Assembly (NCBI RefSeq): GCF_003259335.1
Contig: NZ_QLLL01000001.1
Coordinates: forward strand, 124,001 to 188,000
Source of the DNA: Chitinophaga skermanii
GTDB lineage: Bacteria > Bacteroidota > Bacteroidia > Chitinophagales > Chitinophagaceae
DNA: 64,000 nt
Direction of reading: 5' to 3'
Below, one piece after another: positions 54,687 through 61,352 of this stretch. The notes under the pieces were generated by a model. The model was not told the origin of the DNA and made no database searches. It saw only the letters and a program-made list of their open reading frames with translations. The position numbers were made by a program, and so were the translations under genes. Positions within the stretch are counted from its first letter, which is position 1. Each line of letters begins with the position of its first letter.

Positions 54687-55391
54687 TCAAGTTTTTGCAT
54701 CATGAAAAATGATACCCAAAGCATACCGTTGACCACTTCTTACCTCGCTAACGCCATGTTTCATATGTGCCCTATAATACCCTTTTACACTTTTTACCGG
54801 CTTGAAATTAGTCGTGAAGATAAGCATATCGCCGCAACGGGGTGATAATACCGTAACTTTCGATTGGGCCCGTGGTGTTTGCTGTGTTAACACAAATTCA
54901 CCTCCTTCATAATCTTCATTCAAAAATAGCACCACTTGCAAAGGGAAATACACATCGCCGTACAAATCCTGGTGTAGCGTATTATGCCCGCCAATACCGT
55001 ACTTGAGTATTAAAACAGCCGGTAAGTCTTGCCCCGCCGCGGTACATTGTTCGTGCAGTTGTTGTAATGTTGCTGGGTATTGTTGAGGAATTTGTAAAAC
55101 CTTCATCCAAGTATTTGCCACAGGTGCTAAATGTGTATATACATTTTCTCGTATGTTTTGTAAGATGGCAGGAAGAGGGTATTGAAAATATTGATACTCA
55201 CCCAGCCCAAAACGATAGCGTTCCATGATGATCTTCTTACGAAAATGCTGGGGCTGATGATAAAAATCAACTAGTTCGCTCGTTTCGGTGTTATGTAGAA
55301 GTTGGGGCACGAGGGCATGACCATGGTCGTGCAGTTGCTGGGTGACATGCGACCAGTCAATTTGCGCGATTCTTTCCTGTAAATTATTCAT
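54687..55391 (-). CDS. 2OG-Fe(II) oxygenase, prolyl-4-hydroxylase-like
   Basis: 234 residues. The double-stranded helix has HNTLHQDLYG (His140, Asp142), then HMKHGVSEVRSGQRYALGII with His212 and Arg222. This is the pattern of small bacterial 2OG oxygenases. It lies 4 bp before the Ada-domain gene and in one operon with alkB, so it may act on alkylated nucleic acid or on a protein. Substrate unknown. Confidence 0.82.
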   Translation of the reverse strand: MNNLQERIAQIDWSHVTQQLHDHGHALVPQLLHNTETSELVDFYHQPQHFRKKIIMERYRFGLGEYQYFQYPLPAILQNIRENVYTHLAPVANTWMKVLQIPQQYPATLQQLHEQCTAAGQDLPAVLILKYGIGGHNTLHQDLYGDVYFPLQVVLFLNEDYEGGEFVLTQQTPRAQSKVTVLSPRCGDMLIFTTNFKPVKSVKGYYRAHMKHGVSEVRSGQRYALGIIFHDAKT

Positions 55392-55516
55392 GCTGTAAAA
55401 CTATGGCAGGTTAAAACGACAGGAAACCCAATTCTTGCTATATCCCGAAGGCTTAGCACCATTTTTGATACGCAATAACAGAACACATCCATATAAAAAA
55501 AGAAAAAACAATTCAT

Positions 55517-55798
55517 ATGGCCCAATTACCAAAATTCATGATTGCTGATGATCCTGTAACGGATCCAGACAATGAGTATATCTTCCATACACAAGAGCCG
55601 CGCTTTTTCGCCAAACGTGTAGAAGAAGATGATGAAACTGCTTACATCGATATCGTACAAGAAATTGATGATGTAGAAGCATACTATAAGAACGATCCAG
55701 CTAAGAAAGAACAATTGATTGAAGAATTAGAAGACTGGTATTATGCTTATATGGAATGGTTAGAAGAAGATGAAGACGACGAAGAAGAGGATGACTAA
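55517..55798 (+). CDS. Small acidic protein of unknown function
   Basis: 93 residues with no signal peptide. The N-terminal part (PKFMIADDPVTDPDNEYIFH) is followed by a predicted helical region and an extremely acidic tail (WLEEDEDDEEEDD). I do not recognise it. It has a good A-rich leader and its own strong terminator, which supports a real gene. Confidence 0.6.
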   Translation: MAQLPKFMIADDPVTDPDNEYIFHTQEPRFFAKRVEEDDETAYIDIVQEIDDVEAYYKNDPAKKEQLIEELEDWYYAYMEWLEEDEDDEEEDD

Positions 55799-55810
55799 CA
55801 ACCTTATTAG

Positions 55811-55843
55811 CGCCCCGTAAGCCATAACTTACGGGGCGTTTTG
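55811..55843 (+). terminator. Terminator of the small acidic gene
   Basis: CGCCCCGTAAG (55811-55821) pairs with CTTACGGGGCG (55828-55838), with a 6-nt loop and TTTTGTTTG tail. Confidence 0.88.
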
Positions 55844-55906
55844 TTTGTAGTAGAATAAGCATAAACATTGAACAAAAAAGCATTAATCCCGCGCAGCATG
55901 CCTTTC

Positions 55907-55914
55907 TATTTTTG
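55907..55914 (+). promoter_or_regulatory. Candidate promoter for the GH30 gene
   Basis: TATTTTTG matches TAnnTTTG, 36 bp before the ATG at 55951. The -33 region is unclear. Confidence 0.4.
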
Positions 55915-55950
55915 TAGCATCATTGCTTGATCCACTTAAATGAAAGACAT

Positions 55951-57336
55951 ATGAAATGCCTCGTTCTATCCGGGTTGTTCACGTTATTGGGATACCATAT
56001 CCTACAAGCACAAACGAAAGTTGATGCTTGGTTAACCACGATCGATACTGCCCACCGTTTACAACCACAAATTCCTTTACAATTCACCACCACTCCCCCA
56101 AGTAACATACCTACTATTCATATCTATCCCGATACCAGCTACCAACAAATGGATGGCTTCGGTTTTGCCCTAACCGGTGGAAGTGCGCAACACATCATCC
56201 GAATGGGAGCCTCAGAAAGACAACAATTGTTACAAGAGTTATTTGGTACTAATAATGGCGATATAGGAATTAGTTACTTGCGTGTGAGTATGGGCGCTTC
56301 GGATTTGAATGAATTCGTGTTTTCGTACAATGATCTGCCAACCGGTAAAACCGACGTTACACTCCAGCATTTCGACCTAAAACAAGATAAGCTCGACGTT
56401 ATACCTGTGCTACAAGCAATCTTACGCATCAACCCACGCATCAAAATAATGGCCTCGCCTTGGTCGGCGCCAACTTGGATGAAAACGAATAACAATATTC
56501 AAGGTGGCCGGTTAAAGAACGAGTACTACGAGGTATATGCACAATACTTCGTTAAATACATACAGGCCATGCAAGCACAAGGTATTCACATCGATGCCAT
56601 TACCATTCAAAACGAGCCATTCAACGATGGTAATACGCCTAGCATGCAAATGTTTGCAAAGGAACAAGCCCGTTTCATTAAACAACACTTAGGCCCGGCG
56701 TTCAAGAAAAATCACATCAACACAAAAATCATTTTATACGATCATAATTGCGATGCACCAGCGTATCCAATTTCTATATTAACCGACCCCGAAGCACGGC
56801 AATATATCGACGGTAGCGGTTTTCACCTATATGCAGGGAATGTAAGTGCCATGAGCAAAGTGCACATGGCCTTCCCGGAAAAGCACCTATACTTTACAGA
56901 AATGATGGCTGTGAACCGGAAGGAATTCAATGTAGCTATACCTACCGACCGTATTGTAGTAGGCGCTACGCGGAATTGGAGTAGGAATGTAATACTGTGG
57001 AACCTGGCCGCCGATGCTAATAATAAACCGCACACCGATAACGGCGGATGCTCTATTTGCCAAGGTGCCATTACAATAGAAGGCAACCAAGTTCAACGTA
57101 ATATTGCTTATTACACAATTGCGCATGTATCTAAGTTCATTCCTCCTGCATCTACCCGCATTCAATCGAGTGAAGTAAATAACGTTTCAAACGTAACCTT
57201 TAAAACACCGGGTGGTAAAATTGTGTGCCTAGTAGCCAATAAAAACACGGCAGCACAATCATTCCTAGTTGCATATCAACATCAATCATTCAACTATACA
57301 TTACCCGCAGGTGCCGTGGTAACATTTGTTTGGTAA
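55951..57336 (+). CDS. Glycoside hydrolase family 30 enzyme
   Basis: Secreted beta-glycosidase with signal MKCLVLSGLFTLLGYHILQA then Q. QQMDGFGFALTGGSAQHI, ISYLRVSMGASDLNEFVFSY and KIMASPWSAPTWMKTNNNIQ are hallmarks of the glucosylceramidase-like GH30. The acid/base Glu222 is in IQNEPFNDGN and the nucleophile Glu317 in YFTEMM. A small C-terminal beta domain follows. 461 residues. The frame opens at a TTG at 55927; the ATG at 55951 fits the signal peptide. Likely beta-glucosidase or a related activity; the exact linkage is unknown. It is followed 14 bp later by an esterase. Confidence 0.9.
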   Translation: MKCLVLSGLFTLLGYHILQAQTKVDAWLTTIDTAHRLQPQIPLQFTTTPPSNIPTIHIYPDTSYQQMDGFGFALTGGSAQHIIRMGASERQQLLQELFGTNNGDIGISYLRVSMGASDLNEFVFSYNDLPTGKTDVTLQHFDLKQDKLDVIPVLQAILRINPRIKIMASPWSAPTWMKTNNNIQGGRLKNEYYEVYAQYFVKYIQAMQAQGIHIDAITIQNEPFNDGNTPSMQMFAKEQARFIKQHLGPAFKKNHINTKIILYDHNCDAPAYPISILTDPEARQYIDGSGFHLYAGNVSAMSKVHMAFPEKHLYFTEMMAVNRKEFNVAIPTDRIVVGATRNWSRNVILWNLAADANNKPHTDNGGCSICQGAITIEGNQVQRNIAYYTIAHVSKFIPPASTRIQSSEVNNVSNVTFKTPGGKIVCLVANKNTAAQSFLVAYQHQSFNYTLPAGAVVTFVW

Positions 57337-57350
57337 AAACTTAGTTCGTT

Positions 57351-58904
57351 ATGAAGAAAATATTCACCATTATATGCCTGCTTTGTAGCACAGTAGGAAA
57401 CACATTTGCACAAAACCCGTTAATCGTTAAAGTAGCAGAAGGGAGGTTACAAGGAGTGCAAGAAAAAGAAGTTCGAATTTTCAAGGGTATACCTTACGCA
57501 GCAGCGCCTATAGGAAGTTTGCGTTGGAAGGAACCACAGGCAGCAAAACCTTGGAAAGGTATTCGCGATGCTACTCATTTCGGTAACCGTGCTATGCAGC
57601 GTGCAAGCTACGCCGACATGGTATTTCGCTCGCCCCGTATCGATGAAGATTGTTTGTATTTGAATGTATGGACAAATGCCAAACGGCCTACAGAAAAGTT
57701 ACCCGTATTGGTATATTTCCACGGAGGTGGTTTATCGTCGGGTGACGGATCGGAGTGGCGATATGATGGGGAAAGTATGGCGCGAAGAGGTATTGTAGTA
57801 GTGACGGTGAACTATCGTTTGGGCATATTTGGATTTTATGCTCACCCTGCTTTAACAAAGCAATCGACCCATACAACATCGGGTAATTATGGATATTTAG
57901 ACCAGGTAGCTGCGCTATTATGGGTGAAGAAGAATATTGCTGCTTTTGGGGGCGATCCAAGTAAAGTAACCATCGCAGGGCAATCGGCAGGATCCATATC
58001 TGTTAGTTCTTTAATGGCTTCACCTTTGGCCAAAGGATTATTCCGGGCGGCCATCGGTGAAAGTGGTGCTGTACTCGCCTCTATTTCACCCATTCCGCTA
58101 CAAGAAGCTGAGCAAAATGGGGAAACATTTATGAAGCAAGTAGGCATACCATCCATCGAAACATTGCAACAAATGCCCGCCGAGCAATTAATGGAATTAG
58201 CTACTAAAGCAAGCAAACGTTTCTCCCCTACGGTAGATGGTTACTACATGCCGCAATCACCGCTAGCCATTTACGAAACAGGTTTACAAGCCGATATCCC
58301 TTTGCTAGCCGGTTGGACATCCGCTGAAGTAAGCTACCACCACGCTACAGGTAAAGATCAACTTACGCAGGCTTCTTACAAACAGCTATTAACCAACTTG
58401 TATGGAGCACAAGCGGAAGAAGTACTACAATTCTACCCAGCTAACAACGATACAGAGATGCTCCAATCTGCTACCGATCTTGCCAGTGATCGTTACATTG
58501 TACACGGTACATGGAAATGGATGGATTTACATGCAAAAACCAGTGGCAGCGTAGTGTATCGCTACCTATTTGCCAAACATTTCCCGGAGGCCCTCGATCC
58601 CAGGTTCATTACCAAAGAACCTTTATTAGGCGCACCCCATTCCTCGGATATCTCCTACGCCTTAGGTAATCTCCCAAATAATACCTTCTACAAGTGGACC
58701 CCAGCCGATTTCGATGTATCGGGTAAGATGCAGTCGTATTTCGTAAATTTCATCAAAACAGGGAATCCCAATGGAGCCGGTCTACCGAATTGGCCAGGAC
58801 TACAAGCCAGTATCCCTAAAGTAATGGTATTTGATACCGAAACAAAAACCATCGGCGAACCCCATTTAAAACGCTTTGTTTTCATGGATCGCTTTTTTGA
58901 ATAA
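57351..58904 (+). CDS. Secreted type-B carboxylesterase
   Basis: The signal peptide MKKIFTIICLLCSTVGNTFA precedes an alpha/beta hydrolase. FKGIPYAAAPIGSLRWKEPQ, EDCLYLNVWT, YFHGGGLSSGDG (oxyanion hole) and IAGQSAGSISVSSLMASP carry the nucleophile Ser212; His430 lies in GAPHSSDISYALG. It has 517 residues, normal for the family. Paired with GH30, it may remove acyl groups from the same glycan, which is inference. Confidence 0.9.
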   Translation: MKKIFTIICLLCSTVGNTFAQNPLIVKVAEGRLQGVQEKEVRIFKGIPYAAAPIGSLRWKEPQAAKPWKGIRDATHFGNRAMQRASYADMVFRSPRIDEDCLYLNVWTNAKRPTEKLPVLVYFHGGGLSSGDGSEWRYDGESMARRGIVVVTVNYRLGIFGFYAHPALTKQSTHTTSGNYGYLDQVAALLWVKKNIAAFGGDPSKVTIAGQSAGSISVSSLMASPLAKGLFRAAIGESGAVLASISPIPLQEAEQNGETFMKQVGIPSIETLQQMPAEQLMELATKASKRFSPTVDGYYMPQSPLAIYETGLQADIPLLAGWTSAEVSYHHATGKDQLTQASYKQLLTNLYGAQAEEVLQFYPANNDTEMLQSATDLASDRYIVHGTWKWMDLHAKTSGSVVYRYLFAKHFPEALDPRFITKEPLLGAPHSSDISYALGNLPNNTFYKWTPADFDVSGKMQSYFVNFIKTGNPNGAGLPNWPGLQASIPKVMVFDTETKTIGEPHLKRFVFMDRFFE

Positions 58905-58910
58905 TACCTA

Positions 58911-58952
58911 ACTTGGCATTATCCACCCTTATGGGGGTAGATAATGCCAAGT
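58911..58952. other. Long hairpin after the esterase gene
   Basis: A 13-bp perfect stem (58911-58923 with 58940-58952, core TTGGCATTATC) encloses a second stem CACCC/GGGGT. No T-tract follows, so it is not a clear terminator; it may stabilise the mRNA 3' end. Confidence 0.6.
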
Positions 58953-59013
58953 ATCTTCCCTAGTTGCTTCCAAGTCATTTCCCGTTAACTACAAGCTGCA
59001 TTAAAGTAATTTC

Positions 59014-59105
59014 CATGCTGGGATCATGTAGGCTCCATGTAATTTTCATGTAAACTCCATGTAGTTTTCATGTCGTTTCCATGTAAATCCATGTAATTAC
59101 ATCGG
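59014..59105. repeat. Tandem array with 11-bp period, core CATGT
   Basis: CATG cores start at 59014, 59025, 59036, 59047, 59058, 59069 and 59080, each exactly 11 bp apart. Two further copies follow at 10-bp steps (59090, 59100, the last degenerate). Most cores read CATGTA with a variable 5-base spacer. Confidence 0.9.
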
Positions 59106-59111
59106 TGTTAC

Positions 59112-59226
59112 CCTATCCCTAGCCTATCCTTTTCCTAGTAAAAGCCTATCCTCACCCTATCTCTACCCTATCTAAAGCCTATCTCTAGCCTATCTCCACC
59201 CTATCCTAAGCCTATCTCCACCCTTG
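59112..59226. repeat. Tandem array with strict 11-bp period, core CCTAT
   Basis: CCTAT-like cores start at 59112, 59123, 59134, 59145, 59156, 59167, 59178, 59189, 59200, 59211 and 59222, with no slip in period. Copies at 59134 (CCTAG) and 59222 (CCTTG) are degenerate. Spacers are often CTCTA or CTCCA plus C or G. It begins 12 bp after the start of the last CATG copy. Confidence 0.92.
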
Positions 59227-59437
59227 TAATACACTTGAAATCAAAGGTTTACGAAATATGAGAGTACTAACTCATTAATAATTAAAGTTTTACGGAGTAA
59301 CCGCTAATAACTACAGGTAGCGACATATTATTTTCAATCCATGTCGTAACACATGATAATCACCTAGTTTTCAGATAATAAGGAAATACCATGCTTGCAT
59401 TCATGTAGTTATTCCTCGTTTCAAGATAAAATGATCT

Positions 59438-59445
59438 TAACTTTG
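59438..59445 (+). promoter_or_regulatory. Promoter of the ECF sigma gene
   Basis: TAACTTTG matches TAnnTTTG, 21 bp before the ATG at 59467. It lies within the upstream extension of the sigma frame, so the shorter start is favoured. Confidence 0.5.
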
Positions 59446-59466
59446 GTGTTTTCCACCAAGGACGGC

Positions 59467-60039
59467 ATGACAGCGGAACCAAAGAAATACGAAGGATGGG
59501 ATGATGGTGAGTTGGTGATTTCCTTTCAGCAATATGCAGATATTCGCGCTTTTGAAGAAATATATAAGCGCTATTGGTTTAAATTGTATAATGTTGCTAG
59601 GGCTAAAACGAATTATCCCGATGAAGCGGAAGAGTTGATTCAAACTATTTTCGAACGTTTATGGATAAACCGCGAGAAAGCGGTCATCCTAAATATAGGC
59701 GCGTACCTGGCTGTTTCTCTTAGGAACATCTTACTAGATTACCAACGTAAACTCCAAACCGCCGAAAAATTCCGCCAAAGCCTTCAACCCAATCCTGCTA
59801 ACAACACTACCGAAGAGGCCGTGAACCATGCCATGCTCCTTAGAAGCATCGAGTCTACCCTTCAAGAACTACCCGGTAAAACCCAAACCGTCTTCAAACT
59901 CAGCCGGTACGAAAATAAATCCGTCCGCGAAATCGCCGACAAGCTCGACCTCACCGAAAAAGCAGTCGAATACCACATCACCAAAGCCATCAAACTTTTA
60001 CGCCAACGCCTGAAAGGATACCTTACTTTCCTGTTTTAA
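59467..60039 (+). CDS. ECF RNA polymerase sigma factor
   Basis: 190 residues from the ATG at 59467; the frame extends to 59395. Region 2 is seen in FEEIYKRYWFKLYNVARAKT and DEAEELIQTIFERLWINREK, region 4 in ELPGKTQTVFKLSRYENKSV and REIADKLDLTEKAVEYHITK. It is of the type that partners FecR-like anti-sigma factors and turns on SusCD genes in Bacteroidota. fecR follows 49 bp later and susC 313 bp after that. Confidence 0.93.
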   Translation: MTAEPKKYEGWDDGELVISFQQYADIRAFEEIYKRYWFKLYNVARAKTNYPDEAEELIQTIFERLWINREKAVILNIGAYLAVSLRNILLDYQRKLQTAEKFRQSLQPNPANNTTEEAVNHAMLLRSIESTLQELPGKTQTVFKLSRYENKSVREIADKLDLTEKAVEYHITKAIKLLRQRLKGYLTFLF

Positions 60040-60088
60040 AAAATTCTTTACTTTTTTTTAGGGGTTTGCTTCCCTTCCACGTCAATAT

Positions 60089-61150
60089 ATGTATATGAGC
60101 CAAATCGAATTCGACGCGTTACTTGAAAAATACCTTGCCGGTACCTGCTCTCCACAAGAGGAAAAGGCCGTCATGGAATGGTACGAGGACTTCATCAACG
60201 GTACTGAAATCGCGATGTCGACCACGGAAAAAGACGCTTTAGAACGTAGAATTTGGTCAAATATTTACGAATCAATCAGCACGGAAGAGCAGCCATTGCC
60301 ACGTTTAGTGTGGATGTGGCCGCGTAAATACGCCAAAATAGCTGTGGCTTGCGCGGTAGCCCTTGTTGTAGTTGGCGCTGCAACTTGGTTTTACCAACGT
60401 CAAACTGCCCTACCCAGCGTATTATACGCCCAGCTCGATGTGCCGAAAGATTATGTAGACGGTTATGTGAAGGCCGAAGGCAAACAACATGTTGTACTGG
60501 GTGATGGTTCTGTAGTGGATTTGGAAGAAGGTAGCACTATTTATTATCCACCACAATTCGAAGGGAAAACCCGTGAAGTGTTTTTAACAGGGAGCGCATT
60601 CTTTAATGTTGCACCCAATGCAGAACGCCATTTTAAAGTATTAACACAAGAAGGCATGGTCGCCGAAGTTTTAGGCACCAGCTTTTTCATCAGCCACGAC
60701 CACCAAAACCGCAAAGTAGAGCTATCGGTACTCACAGGTAAAGTTTCCGTGTACGAACAACCGGAACAAAAAGGCAGTCATAAGAACGAAGAAAACGGGA
60801 TTATACTTTCTGCCAACCAAAAAGTAACGTATAAATCTACTAACAATCAATTTGTTACAACGCTCGTAGAGGAACCACAACCGATCAGTGAACCGGTAGA
60901 TTCCACGAAGCGTTTATCGCAATTTGTTTTCGAAGAAGCCACTTTGAAGGAAGTATTGACCACCATTTCGAACACTTACGGTATTGCAGTAGAAATGAAC
61001 AATGAAGCCTTCAACAACTGCCACTTTACGGGTGATCTCTCCAAGCAAAACTTGTACGAGAAATTAGACATCATTTGTAAATCAGTACAAGCTTCCTACG
61101 AAGTAAAAGGAACCGCTATTTACATTAACGGAACAGGATGCAACAGGTAG
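60089..61150 (+). CDS. FecR-type anti-sigma factor
   Basis: 353 residues. A short cytoplasmic anti-sigma region (FDALLEKYLAGTCSPQEEKA, then VMEWYEDF) precedes a single transmembrane helix (about residues 91-108, IAVACAVALVVVGAATWF). The periplasmic FecR domain (HVVLGDGSVVDLEEGSTIYY; REVFLTGSAFFNVAPNAERH; VLGTSFFIS; VELSVLTGKVSVY) and a C-terminal STN-like segment follow. It senses the SusC-type receptor and controls the sigma factor. An ATG at 60095 is an alternative start. Confidence 0.93.
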   Translation: MYMSQIEFDALLEKYLAGTCSPQEEKAVMEWYEDFINGTEIAMSTTEKDALERRIWSNIYESISTEEQPLPRLVWMWPRKYAKIAVACAVALVVVGAATWFYQRQTALPSVLYAQLDVPKDYVDGYVKAEGKQHVVLGDGSVVDLEEGSTIYYPPQFEGKTREVFLTGSAFFNVAPNAERHFKVLTQEGMVAEVLGTSFFISHDHQNRKVELSVLTGKVSVYEQPEQKGSHKNEENGIILSANQKVTYKSTNNQFVTTLVEEPQPISEPVDSTKRLSQFVFEEATLKEVLTTISNTYGIAVEMNNEAFNNCHFTGDLSKQNLYEKLDIICKSVQASYEVKGTAIYINGTGCNR

Positions 61151-61151
61151 C

Positions 61152-61168
61152 CTCTACACAGTGTAGAG
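61152..61168. other. Short palindrome after fecR
   Basis: CTCTACAC-A-GTGTAGAG is a perfect 8-bp inverted repeat 1 bp after the fecR stop. It has no T-tract but repeats the CTCTAC/GTAGAG word seen at the tips of several terminators in the window. Confidence 0.6.
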
Positions 61169-61240
61169 AAATGCAGCAAAAAATAGGTAGCAATTTTAGA
61201 GAAATAGAACTGAACAAAAACTTTTAATAACAAAAAAAGC

Positions 61241-61294
61241 TGGTAATGGGGGGCATTACCAACTTTAAGGACTTAATAACCTTTGGCGAGGTTA
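61241..61294 (+). promoter_or_regulatory. Two hairpins in the susC leader
   Basis: TGGTAATG (61241-61248) pairs with CATTACCA (61254-61261) around GGGGG. Next, TAACCT (61277-61282) pairs with AGGTTA (61289-61294). Both lie 60-110 bp before the susC start. The first is not followed by T residues, so control of mRNA stability or translation is more likely than termination. Confidence 0.4.
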
Positions 61295-61352
61295 CTAGGT
61301 TTCTTTTGCCCGAAATCAATTCATAATTAACGAACAAAATCCACATCAAGTT

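Noticed and set aside
58978..59240. CRISPR array in the CATGT/CCTAT region
   Set aside because: The unit is only 11 bp with a 5-7 bp core. CRISPR repeats and spacers are each over 20 bp and no cas gene is near.
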